NCBI RefSeq assembly: GCF_041261445.1
Contig: NZ_JBGCCU010000007.1
Coordinates: 248,001-312,000 of the forward strand
DNA from: Catenulispora sp. EB89
GTDB taxonomy: Bacteria; Actinomycetota; Actinomycetes; Streptomycetales; Catenulisporaceae
Direction of reading: 5' to 3'
DNA length: 64,000 nucleotides
Every line of letters starts with the position of its first letter. Within the stretch, counting starts at the first letter, position 1. The position numbers and the translations under genes were made by a program. Positions 14,726 through 22,672 of the stretch are shown here, piece by piece. A model generated the notes under the pieces. That model searched no databases, was not told the DNA's origin, and saw only the letters and a list, made by a program, of their open reading frames with translations.

Positions 14726-16987
14726 TCACGGATACGTGACGATGTCGGACGGTCCGCCGAACGCCGAGCTCACCGCCTTCCCGGTCCCGTTCACGACCGA
14801 GTCGATCCCGCCGGACCCGTTCAGGAACACCGTCAGCAGGTCGTGCAGCTGCACCCCGGAGGTCTGCGGCACCTGGAACGCCATCGCGTTGTGGATGTCC
14901 ACGCCCTGGTCGAAGTAGCTGTAGCTGCCGAGCCCGTAGCCCTGGAAGGAACTCACCGAGTTCGGGATGTACAGCGCCGGGTACCCCTTCTGCGACGCCG
15001 AGGACATCCACGCGGCCTGGCTGGGCACCTCGTAGGGGTTCTCGTTCTGGAAGAAGACGACCGTCCCGCTCTGTCCGTTCCAGTCGACCTCGTTCTGCTG
15101 GAAGTGCTCCACGGCCAGGCCGTAGGCGGTCACGTTGTTCCCGTTGACCACCAGCCCGGTCGGGCTCTGGTCGCCGCTCCACGTCCCGGCGCCCGCGCCG
15201 TGGTCCGCGCGCCAGATCCAGACGTCGTCCAGCAGCGAGTCGTTGCTGTTGTCGACCAGCGGCGTGGTCGCCGAGCCCGCGGTCGCGCCGCCGACGCGGA
15301 AGAACACGTCGTCCAGCGCCACCGGGTCGGTGTTGTGCCGGGTCGTGGAGCCCGCGGTGCCGACCTGGAGCAGCGAGGGCGAGGTGGTCGCGCCCGCGTC
15401 GAAGATCAGGCCGCTGACCTGCACGCCGCTCACGTCCGCGACGCTCAGCGCGGTGTTGCCGCCGCTCGGGACCAGCGTGGCGAAGCCCAGGCCGACGATC
15501 TGGGTGTCGGGGTGGGTCACCGTGATAGTCGAGGGGATGGTGTAAACACCCGGCGTGAACAGCAGGTTGTCGCCGGCGTTCAGCGCCGCGTTGATCTGGG
15601 CCACCGTCGCCGAGGGCTGCACCACGAAGAACGTGTTCAGCGACAGCGAGGTGCCCGGCGTCTGGCCGCCGGTCCAGGTGGGGCCGTTGGAGTTGGTGGC
15701 CAGCGAGGGTACGAACACGTTGTAGTTGCCGCCGGAGTCCTGGTACAGGTACGGCGCCTCGCGCGTGACCGGGCAGGTTCCGAGCGTGGTGTACGGCGCC
15801 GGGCCGCCGGACAGGCCGGAGTTCGACGCGAAGCTCTGCGCCGGCGCGCCGGGGTCCCCGCAGAACACCTGGTTCCACACCCCGTTGCTCCAGCCGTCCA
15901 GCGCCGAGTTCCGGGTGATGTACTGCTGCTGCGAGCCGTTGGTCACGGTCCCGCCGGTGAACTGCGAGTCGGCGATGAACCCGCCGCTGGCGTAGCCGGG
16001 GCCGCCGACGCAGTAGTCCATCAGGCTCACGTTGCCGTTGATGTGCACGCGGCGCATCGGCGCGGCCTGCGACACGGCCCAGAAGTCGTCGCCGTTCTGG
16101 CAGCCGCTCATGCCCATGACGTTGACCGTCAGGTTGGTCAGCGAGCGCCAGAAGTTGGTGGTGGCGTTGCAGGTGCTGCCCGAGCACTGGTTGTAGGAGT
16201 CGACGGTGCCGTTGATGACCACATCGCCGGGGTTGCGTCCGAGCCCTGCGACGGCCTCGTAGAACCCGACGGTGAAGATCAGCGGGCTGGCCGCCGAGCC
16301 GTACGTGCCGGGCTCGAACAGCAGCTCGTACCGGCCGGTCCCGAACTCGCTGGGCACCTGCTGGTTCGAGATCGAGTTCAGCGTCGCCTGGATCGAGGAC
16401 TGCGCCATCGAGGGGGAGAACACGATGACGTTCGAGCCCAGGCTGCCGCCGGTCGGGGGCGGGGGAGTACCGCCGCCACCGTTGCCGCCGTAGACGCTGA
16501 ACTCCCACAGCGAGTAGCCGTAGCCGGTGTTGCGTGCGGTGCCGTACATCCGGATGTAACGGCCGCTGCCGGACACGTTGAGCGTTTCGTTACCGCCGGG
16601 ACCCGATGTCGTGGAGTAGATGCTCGTCCACGTGGATCCGTCGTTCGAGGTCTGGATCTGGTAGGCCTTGCCTGAGGCGGTCTCCCAGTTCAGAACCACT
16701 TCACAGATGCTCTGCGTGCTGCCGAGGTCGACCTGGAGCCACTGCGGGTCAGAGAACTGCGACGACCAGCGCGTGCCGAGGTTCCCGTCGACCGCGGCCG
16801 AGGCCGGGGTGCCGGCACCCTCGATCGAGGAAGCCGTCGCGGTCTTGTTCAGAGCCAGATTGGTGCCGGTGTTGCAACTCGCTGCCGACGCCGGCCGCGC
16901 CCCGAAGGACGGCACGGACAACGCCGCCAGCAACAGCGTGAGTACGACGAACAAAGCGGCCCGTGGCCGGGCCAACCTACTACTCAT
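14726..16987 (-). CDS. Secreted CBM32 plus right-handed beta-helix protein, probable polysaccharide-active
   Basis: The 753-residue protein has a signal peptide (MSSRLARPRAALFVVLTLLL...ASAA), a discoidin/CBM32 domain at about residues 37-167 (SQFSDPQWLQVDLGSTQ, GRYIRMYGTARNTGYGYSLW), a Pro/Gly linker and a large domain rich in the spaced Asn/Gly turns of parallel beta-helices (IWRADHGAG, GLVVNGNNVTAYGLAVEHFQ, VVFFQNENPYEVPSQAAWM). Homologues of this large domain are often labelled adenylyl cyclase, for which I see no basis. Binding or cleaving a polysaccharide outside the cell is more likely. ATG 16987 has GGAGAG upstream. Its CBM32 is nearly identical to that of the divergent gene at 17228. 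Confidence 0.82.
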   Translation of the reverse strand: MSSRLARPRAALFVVLTLLLAALSVPSFGARPASAASCNTGTNLALNKTATASSIEGAGTPASAAVDGNLGTRWSSQFSDPQWLQVDLGSTQSICEVVLNWETASGKAYQIQTSNDGSTWTSIYSTTSGPGGNETLNVSGSGRYIRMYGTARNTGYGYSLWEFSVYGGNGGGGTPPPPTGGSLGSNVIVFSPSMAQSSIQATLNSISNQQVPSEFGTGRYELLFEPGTYGSAASPLIFTVGFYEAVAGLGRNPGDVVINGTVDSYNQCSGSTCNATTNFWRSLTNLTVNVMGMSGCQNGDDFWAVSQAAPMRRVHINGNVSLMDYCVGGPGYASGGFIADSQFTGGTVTNGSQQQYITRNSALDGWSNGVWNQVFCGDPGAPAQSFASNSGLSGGPAPYTTLGTCPVTREAPYLYQDSGGNYNVFVPSLATNSNGPTWTGGQTPGTSLSLNTFFVVQPSATVAQINAALNAGDNLLFTPGVYTIPSTITVTHPDTQIVGLGFATLVPSGGNTALSVADVSGVQVSGLIFDAGATTSPSLLQVGTAGSTTRHNTDPVALDDVFFRVGGATAGSATTPLVDNSNDSLLDDVWIWRADHGAGAGTWSGDQSPTGLVVNGNNVTAYGLAVEHFQQNEVDWNGQSGTVVFFQNENPYEVPSQAAWMSSASQKGYPALYIPNSVSSFQGYGLGSYSYFDQGVDIHNAMAFQVPQTSGVQLHDLLTVFLNGSGGIDSVVNGTGKAVSSAFGGPSDIVTYP

Positions 16988-17724
16988 GTGCTCTCCAAGG
17001 CGTGGGGTGGTTGGACCGAAGAGAGCGCCCTCGGCCCTAAAAGTGGCGCACGCGTTACCTGCTGTCAATACAGAGCTGGTTCCGGAACTGGTTTCGGTAG
17101 CGGTTCCGAAACCAGTTCCGGAACCGGTTCCTTCTTGACACCCCACAGCAGAGGGTTGACGATTCAGGACCGAAGGGGCGCCCTCCCCGCATGGTCAGTT
17201 CACCGCCGCCACCCGCGTAGGAGGGTCATGTTCCCCGCACGAAGATCGTCGGCTTTACTGCTGGTCCTGGCTTTGATGCTCGCTGTTCTGTCCGTACCGT
17301 CACTCGGGGCGGTACGGGCCCGGGCGGCGAGTTGCGACACCGGTACGAACCTGGCTCTGAACAAGACCGCGACGGCTTCCTCGATCGAGGGTGCCGGTAC
17401 CCCGGCCTCGGCCGCGGTGGACGGGAACACTGGGACGCGCTGGTCGTCGCAGTTCTCTGACCCGCAGTGGCTCCAGGTCGACCTGGGCAGCACGCAGAGC
17501 ATCTGCGAGGTCGTTCTGAACTGGGAGACCGCCTCAGGCAAGGCCTACCAGATCCAGACCTCGAACGACGGCTCGACCTGGACGAGCATCTACTCGACCA
17601 CCACCGGCCCCGGCGGCACCGAAACGCTGAACGTGTCCGGCAGCGGTCGCTACATCCGCATGTACGGCACGGCGCGCAACACCGGCTACGGCTACTCGCT
17701 GTGGGAGTTCAGCGTCTACGGAGG
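16485..17724. repeat. Long inverted repeat made by the two CBM32 coding regions
   Basis: The CBM32 segments of the divergent genes lie at about 16485-16875 (minus) and 17334-17724 (plus). The arms of about 390 bp are nearly identical at DNA level, including synonymous positions in the first 130 bp (for example 16847-16861 against 17348-17362). They are symmetric about position 17104.5 and enclose both promoters. Recent duplication or gene conversion is the simplest explanation. Confidence 0.85.
17078..17125. promoter_or_regulatory. 20-bp perfect inverted repeat between the divergent CBM32 genes, candidate operator
   Basis: GGTTCCGGAACTGGTTTCGG at 17078-17097 is repeated as its exact reverse complement at 17106-17125, with an eight-base centre. 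Each arm holds the smaller palindrome GTTCCGGAAC, and a further GGTTCC follows at 17126-17131. It lies 90 bp from one start codon and 103 bp from the other, which suits a shared operator for a LacI- or ROK-like sugar regulator. No such regulator gene is adjacent. Being between divergent genes, it is unlikely to be a terminator. Confidence 0.7.
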
Positions 17725-20224
17725 CGGGGGCAGCACTCCGCCTCCGCCGAACTGGAACCTGGTGTGGCAGGACACGTTCGGCGGCACGGCCGGCACCGCG
17801 CCGTCGGCGTCCAACTGGATCGAGGACACCGGCCACAACTCGCCGGGCGGTCCGGCGGACTGGGGCACCGGTGAGGTCGAATCGGCCTCGTCGTCCACCG
17901 CAAACGTTTCCGTGGACGGCAACGGCCACCTGAACATCACAGCCCTCGAAGACAGCTCGGGGAACTGGACCTCAGGCCGCATCGAGACGCAGCGTTCCGA
18001 CTTCGCCGCCCCGGCCGGCGGCGAGCTGGAGGTCACCGCGACCATCAAGCAGCCGAACGTGGCGAACCCGGCCGGCTACTGGCCCGCGTTCTGGGCCCTG
18101 GGCAACGGATCGCGGACGGGTTCGGGCACCTGGCCGGCCATCGGCGAGACCGACATCATGGAGAACGTCAACGGCCATTCGACCACCTCGTCCGGCCTGC
18201 ACTGCGGGGTCGCGCCGAACGGTCCGTGCAACGAGTACAGCGGGCGTGGCAGCGGTCTGCGAACCTGCAGCGGCTGCCTGAGCGCGTACCACACGTACAC
18301 CGAGGTCATCGACCGCACGCAGTCCGACGAGCAGATCCGCTTCTCGGTGGACGGCGTGCAGACCTGGTCGGTCAGCGAGAGCCAGGTCGGCGTGACCACC
18401 TGGCAGAACGCCGTGGACCACGGCTTCTTCCTGATCCTGGACCTGGCGGTCGGCGGCTCCTGGCCGAACGCCGACTGCGGCTGCACCTCGCCGACCGCGG
18501 CCACCACCTCCGGCGGCACGCTGAGCGTCGGACCGATCTCCGTCTACACCACGACCGGCCCGGCTCCGACCCCGCTGACGCCGCCGCCGGCCGCGACCGG
18601 CTCGAACGTCGTGAAGGTCACCGGCAGTCAGGGGAACTGGCAGCTGAACGTCAACGGCTCGCCGTACCAGGTGAAGGGCGTCACGTGGGGCCCGGGCAAC
18701 CAGGCCGGCGACGGCTACCTCAACGACGCCGCCTCGATGGGCGTCAACACCATCCGCACCTGGGGTACCGACGGGACGTCGCAACCACTGCTGGACGCGG
18801 CGGCGGCGCGCGGCATCAAGGTGATCAACGGCTTCTGGCTGAATCAGGGAGCTGACTACGTCAACGACACGACGTACAAGACCAACACCCTGAACACCAT
18901 CAAACAGTACGTCGCGCAGTACAAGGACCATCCCGCGACGCTGATGTGGGACGTCGGGAACGAGGTCATCCTCACCTCGCAGAACTACACGTATCCCAAC
19001 GGCGCCACGGTCGAGCAGGAACGCGACGCGTACGCGCAGTACGTCGAGCAGATCACCGAGGCGATCCACGCCATCGACCCGAACCACCCGGTCACCTCGA
19101 CCGACGCCTGGACCGGCGCCTGGCCGTACTACAAGCAGTACACGCCGAGCCTGGACCTGCTCGCGGTGAACTCCTACGGCTCGGTCTGCAACGTGAACAC
19201 GGACTGGACCAACGGCGGGTACACCAAGCCGTACATCGTCACCGAGTCCGGCGACGCCGGCGAGTGGGAGGTGCCGAACGACGCCAACGGCGTGCCGACC
19301 GAGCCCACCGACCAGCAGCAGCGCGACGGCTACACCAGCGCGTGGAACTGCATCGCCGGGCATCCCGGCGTCTCCTTCGGCGGGACGCTGTTCAACTACG
19401 GCGTCGAGAACGACTTCGGCGGCGTCTGGTTCAACCTGCTCACCGGCGGCTGGCGGCGGCTGTCGTACTACGCGGTCAAGCAGGCCTTCACCGGCCAGGC
19501 GCAGACCAACACCCCGCCAGAGATTACGTCGATGACGCTCAGCAACACCGCGAGCGTCCCGGCCGGGGGCCAGTTCACCGTGAACGTCGCGGCGAACAAC
19601 CACACCGGCGACGCGCTGAGCTACAACGTCGCGTTGTCCAGCAAGTACGTGAACAGCGCCACCGCGCTGCAGTCGCCGTCCAGCTACACGCAGACCGGCC
19701 CGGGAGCGTTCACCGTCACCGCGCCGCAGACGCTCGGCGTGTGGAAGGTCTACGTGTACGTCTACGACCAGCACGGCGGCGTCGGCATCCAGTCCGCGTC
19801 GTTCCGCGTGGTCGCGCCGCCGGTCGCGGGGACGAACGTGGCGCTGGGCAAACCGACCACGGCCTCGTCCTTCCAGGCCGCGGGCAACGGGCAGACCTAC
19901 GTGGCGTCGAACGCCACCGACGGCAACTGGTCGACCCGGTGGGCCAGTGATTGGAGCGATCCGCAGTGGCTCCAGGTCGATCTGGGTCAGAGCACTGCGA
20001 TCAAGCACATCCAGCTGGGCTGGGAGTCCGCGTACGGCAAGGCGTACCAGATCCAGGTCTCGAACGACGGGACGAACTGGACCACCGTGTACAGCACCAC
20101 GACCGGTGCCGGCGGGGTGGAGACGTTCGATGTCTCGGGGACCGGCCGGTATGTGCGCATGTACGGGACGCGGCGCGGAACCACGTACGGCTACTCGCTG
20201 TACGAGTTCGGCGTCTATGCATGA
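17228..20224 (+). CDS. Secreted bifunctional glycoside hydrolase: CBM32 - GH16 - clan GH-A - CBM32
   Basis: The 998-residue protein has a signal peptide (MFPARRSSALLLVLALML...), CBM32 at about 36-170, and a GH16 domain at about 178-447 with the catalytic signature GETDIMENVNG (two Glu flanking Asp, near residue 307). A second TIM-barrel hydrolase of clan GH-A follows at about 457-757, with acid/base Glu in WDVGNEVIL and nucleophile Glu in IVTESGDAGEW. An Ig-like spacer and a second CBM32 (about 870-998) end the protein. GH16 plus GH-A suggests cutting of laminarin-like beta-1,3-glucan and release of its products. ATG 17228 has AGGAGGG just upstream. The divergent partner shares the first CBM32. 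Confidence 0.9.
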   Translation: MFPARRSSALLLVLALMLAVLSVPSLGAVRARAASCDTGTNLALNKTATASSIEGAGTPASAAVDGNTGTRWSSQFSDPQWLQVDLGSTQSICEVVLNWETASGKAYQIQTSNDGSTWTSIYSTTTGPGGTETLNVSGSGRYIRMYGTARNTGYGYSLWEFSVYGGGGSTPPPPNWNLVWQDTFGGTAGTAPSASNWIEDTGHNSPGGPADWGTGEVESASSSTANVSVDGNGHLNITALEDSSGNWTSGRIETQRSDFAAPAGGELEVTATIKQPNVANPAGYWPAFWALGNGSRTGSGTWPAIGETDIMENVNGHSTTSSGLHCGVAPNGPCNEYSGRGSGLRTCSGCLSAYHTYTEVIDRTQSDEQIRFSVDGVQTWSVSESQVGVTTWQNAVDHGFFLILDLAVGGSWPNADCGCTSPTAATTSGGTLSVGPISVYTTTGPAPTPLTPPPAATGSNVVKVTGSQGNWQLNVNGSPYQVKGVTWGPGNQAGDGYLNDAASMGVNTIRTWGTDGTSQPLLDAAAARGIKVINGFWLNQGADYVNDTTYKTNTLNTIKQYVAQYKDHPATLMWDVGNEVILTSQNYTYPNGATVEQERDAYAQYVEQITEAIHAIDPNHPVTSTDAWTGAWPYYKQYTPSLDLLAVNSYGSVCNVNTDWTNGGYTKPYIVTESGDAGEWEVPNDANGVPTEPTDQQQRDGYTSAWNCIAGHPGVSFGGTLFNYGVENDFGGVWFNLLTGGWRRLSYYAVKQAFTGQAQTNTPPEITSMTLSNTASVPAGGQFTVNVAANNHTGDALSYNVALSSKYVNSATALQSPSSYTQTGPGAFTVTAPQTLGVWKVYVYVYDQHGGVGIQSASFRVVAPPVAGTNVALGKPTTASSFQAAGNGQTYVASNATDGNWSTRWASDWSDPQWLQVDLGQSTAIKHIQLGWESAYGKAYQIQVSNDGTNWTTVYSTTTGAGGVETFDVSGTGRYVRMYGTRRGTTYGYSLYEFGVYA

Positions 20225-20253
20225 TCGCGAGTGATGTGAGCGTTTGACCAGGT

Positions 20254-20287
20254 GGTGGGGTCCGGGCCTTCGGGTCCGGGCCCCACC
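20254..20287. terminator. Bidirectional terminator with a TTCG tetraloop
   Basis: Positions 20254-20268 and 20273-20287 form a 15-bp stem with two G-U wobbles closed by TTCG. It sits between the convergent stops at 20224 and 20315. Confidence 0.85.
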
Positions 20288-20314
20288 GGTGGTCGCAACG
20301 GGCGGCACGTCCCG

Positions 20315-20839
20315 TCACAAAAGCCCGGCCAGTCGGTACAGCACCAGCGATCCCGCCACGGCCACGTTCAGGCTGGCACCGGTGCCGATCATGGGGATCT
20401 CGACGGCCAGGTCGAGGAGTTCCACGGCGTCGGGCGGGATGCCGTCGCGTTCGTGGCCGAGGACCAGGACGGTGCGGGTGCGGGCGGCCGGGAGGTCGGC
20501 GAGGCGGACGGCTTCGTCGGCGAGTTCGGCGCCGACGACGTTCGTGTCCTTGCGCGCGTGCTGGCGGGAGAGCCAGGTGAGCTGGTCGCCGGTCCAGTGC
20601 ACGCAGGCGGGTTTGCGCAGGGTGTTGCCGCGGGCCAGGGCGTCGGGGACCCAGGGGAGCTTCGGGACGGCCAGGCAGGCGCCGACCGCGTCGCAGGTGC
20701 GCAGGAGGGTGCCGAGGTTGGCGTCGTGCATCGGCCACAGGGGTGCGGCGATGAGGTGGTCCCAGCAGCTGTGGGTGCGGCGGCGGCGTTCGGTGCGCAG
20801 ATCGCGGGGTGACTTCACCCGCACGGCGGATGCGGTCAC
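20315..20839 (-). CDS. SpoU/TrmH-family RNA 2'-O-methyltransferase
   Basis: The 174-residue protein has the three SPOUT motifs: HDANLGTLLRTCDAVG (motif 1), TVLVLGHERDGIPPDAVELL (motif 2) and IPMIGTGASLNVAVAGSLVLY (motif 3). It lacks the N-terminal L30e-like RNA-binding domain of longer members and so resembles TrmL- or TrmH-type short enzymes that methylate the ribose of tRNA or rRNA. The exact RNA target is not predictable. It stands alone, with a divergent neighbour 272 bp upstream. Confidence 0.9.
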   Translation of the reverse strand: MTASAVRVKSPRDLRTERRRRTHSCWDHLIAAPLWPMHDANLGTLLRTCDAVGACLAVPKLPWVPDALARGNTLRKPACVHWTGDQLTWLSRQHARKDTNVVGAELADEAVRLADLPAARTRTVLVLGHERDGIPPDAVELLDLAVEIPMIGTGASLNVAVAGSLVLYRLAGLL

Positions 20840-21111
20840 CGGAGGGGCTTCTGCGGCTCCGGCAGAGAGGTCGAGATCGTCGGGCGGATCATCGAGGACT
20901 TCATTTCGGTGGCGGCGCTTCGCGGCGCGCCGGGGCCATCGACGGAGGGTTCTGTTGTCTTGCTGTGGTGTCTTGCTGTGGTGTCCACGATAGCGCGCCG
21001 GGGTGTGGGGACGGCGGCGAGAAAGTCGGAAGTCGTGTCAACGCGCGGCCGGCGGGCGGAGTTGAGGAGGGCGTGGCAGGGCGATGGGCCCGCCGGGGAA
21101 GAGGGTGTGAC

Positions 21112-21492
21112 ATGGCGATCGCGCGGAAGCGGAACCTGCGGAGTACGGGTGTCGGGGTGGGGCTGGGGGTGCTGGCCGTGACCGGGATCGGGATCGGGGT
21201 GTCGCAGGCGGCTTCGGCGGGCGCCGGGGGTGTGGGGCCGGCGGGCTCGGTGGTGCCGGGCGGGCCGGTTTCTTCGGGGCCGGGTTCGGCGCCGGTGTCG
21301 AGTGGGCCTTCGGCTTCGGGGTCGTCTTCGGCGCCCGGCGGGCCGGTGTCCTCGGGGTCGTCGGGGTCGTCTTCTGCGCCGAGCGGGCCGGTGTCCTCGG
21401 GGCCCGGCTCCGGTGGCTGGTCCTCCTCGCCTTCGGGCCCGGTCGACACCCGCTCGTCCGGCTCGGCGCCGGTGTCGTCGGCGGCGCGCTGA
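21112..21492 (+). CDS. Small secreted Ser/Gly/Pro-rich protein
   Basis: The 126-residue product has a short basic start (MAIARKRNLRSTG), one hydrophobic segment (VGVGLGVLAVTGIGIGVSQA) and then a low-complexity tail built on GPVSSGPGSAPVSSG and GSSSAPGGPVSSG repeats. No folded domain is visible. It may be a secreted or membrane-tethered linker-like protein. It ends 56 bp before the sigma-factor gene and could share its transcript. Low complexity lowers confidence, but the start, signal-like segment and spacing look real. Confidence 0.55.
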   Translation: MAIARKRNLRSTGVGVGLGVLAVTGIGIGVSQAASAGAGGVGPAGSVVPGGPVSSGPGSAPVSSGPSASGSSSAPGGPVSSGSSGSSSAPSGPVSSGPGSGGWSSSPSGPVDTRSSGSAPVSSAAR

Positions 21493-21548
21493 GGTGATCA
21501 ACTGGTGTACCGTCCAGTCCCCGCGGCAGTGCAGGAGGCCGTCGCGGG

Positions 21549-22136
21549 GTGGGCGTGGCTGACGGGAGCGCAGCGTTGGGGGACCGGGCGGAGGCGGACT
21601 TCGAGCTCTTCGCGCGCGGGATCATGCACCGGCTGCTGCGCACCGCGGTCTTCCTGGTCGGGGACCGGCACACCGCCGAGGACCTGGTGCAGGTCTCGCT
21701 GGAGCGCACGGCGCGGCACTGGCGGCGCATCGGGGGCGACAATCCTGAGGCGTACTCGCGCAAGGTGCTGGTGAACCTCGCGATCGACCGGACGCGGAAG
21801 CTCAAGCGCGGGCGTGACACGCCGATCGGTGATGCCACCGATCTGGACCTGCTCGGCTCTGGCCGGGATGCGGTGGGTGGGTCGGGGTCTCCTTCCGGTT
21901 CCGGGCCCGGGTCCGGCTCGGGCGACGCGGATCCGTCCGGCGACCTCGCCGCCGGCCTGGCCGCGCTGCCCGCCCGGCAGCGTGCGGTCCTGGTGCTGCG
22001 CTACTGGTGCGACCTGGACGAGCGCGAGATCGCCGACACGCTCGGCATCTCGACCGGCTCGGTGAAGACGCACGCGTCCCGGGGGCTCAAAGCGCTCCAC
22101 GGCCGACTGACCTCGACAAGTGAGGTTCCACGATGA
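21549..22136 (+). CDS. ECF RNA polymerase sigma factor, actinobacterial SigE-like family
   Basis: The 195-residue protein has region 2 (FELFARGIMHRLLRTAVFLV and DRHTAEDLVQVSLERTARHW) and region 4 (LPARQRAVLVLRYWCDLDER, EIADTLGISTGSVKTHASRG). A Gly/Ser-rich linker of about 35 residues joins them, longer than usual. The GTG at 21549 lies 11 bases after AGGAGG; a GTG at 21555 is an alternative. It overlaps the next gene by four bases (ATGA), and that gene encodes a membrane protein, the usual sigma/anti-sigma layout. Confidence 0.9.
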   Translation: MGVADGSAALGDRAEADFELFARGIMHRLLRTAVFLVGDRHTAEDLVQVSLERTARHWRRIGGDNPEAYSRKVLVNLAIDRTRKLKRGRDTPIGDATDLDLLGSGRDAVGGSGSPSGSGPGSGSGDADPSGDLAAGLAALPARQRAVLVLRYWCDLDEREIADTLGISTGSVKTHASRGLKALHGRLTSTSEVPR

Positions 22137-22615
22137 GCGATCAGGCTGAGCGGGTCGATTACGGCGAATACGGGGAACAGGCGCTGCGGGCACACTTCGC
22201 CACCCGGGCCGAGGACATCCAGCCTTCGGCGGATCTGGCGCGTCGGGTCGCCGCGATCCGTCCGTCGTCGCAGGAGCGGCGGTTTTCGTTGCGGATGTCG
22301 GTTCTGGCTATCGGGACGGTTGCTGCGGTGGGTGCCGCGACCGCTGTGCTGGTGCTGAGTACGCATTCGGCTCCCGCGCCCGACCGTACGACTCCGGTGG
22401 GACCGCCGGCCAGTACTTCGACGCCGATGCCGTCTGTTTCCGGCACCTCGGGCTTGCCGCAGACCACCGGTAGCGGTCCCGGATCCAGCAGCGCGTCGAC
22501 GTCGTCGTCAGGACCTTCATCGCGGTTGTCATCCATGGGGTCCAGTTCGGGAGCGGATTCGAGTGGGAGCTCCAGTGGTGGTCCGGCGGCGGACCCCGGC
22601 GTGAGCTCGCACTGA
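22133..22615 (+). CDS. Single-pass membrane protein, probable anti-sigma partner
   Basis: The 160-residue product has a charged N-terminal region of about 50 residues (EQALRAHFATRAEDIQPSAD), one membrane segment (MSVLAIGTVAAVGAATAVLVLS) and a Ser/Pro/Gly-rich outer tail. No zinc-binding anti-sigma motif is visible. Its role as modulator of the upstream sigma factor is inferred from the ATGA overlap and topology, which match many SigE-family sigma/anti-sigma-like pairs in actinobacteria. Confidence 0.78.
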   Translation: MSDQAERVDYGEYGEQALRAHFATRAEDIQPSADLARRVAAIRPSSQERRFSLRMSVLAIGTVAAVGAATAVLVLSTHSAPAPDRTTPVGPPASTSTPMPSVSGTSGLPQTTGSGPGSSSASTSSSGPSSRLSSMGSSSGADSSGSSSGGPAADPGVSSH

Positions 22616-22672
22616 CTGCTCTCTACGCCGGGCCCGCTCCATGGCCGAATCCTGTCCGAATCCGGGGCGCCG

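Noticed and set aside
13778-16675. 965-codon open frame on the plus strand
   Set aside because: It is antisense to the oxidoreductase and the CBM32/beta-helix gene, both of which have recognisable domains and signal or Rossmann motifs.
14726-16987. Adenylyl cyclase label often given to this beta-helix family
   Set aside because: No cyclase catalytic residues or fold are visible; the protein is secreted with a carbohydrate-binding domain and beta-helix repeats.
17972-20308. 778-codon open frame on the minus strand
   Set aside because: It is antisense to the GH16/GH-A enzyme and shows only Arg/Gly/Val-rich shadow composition.
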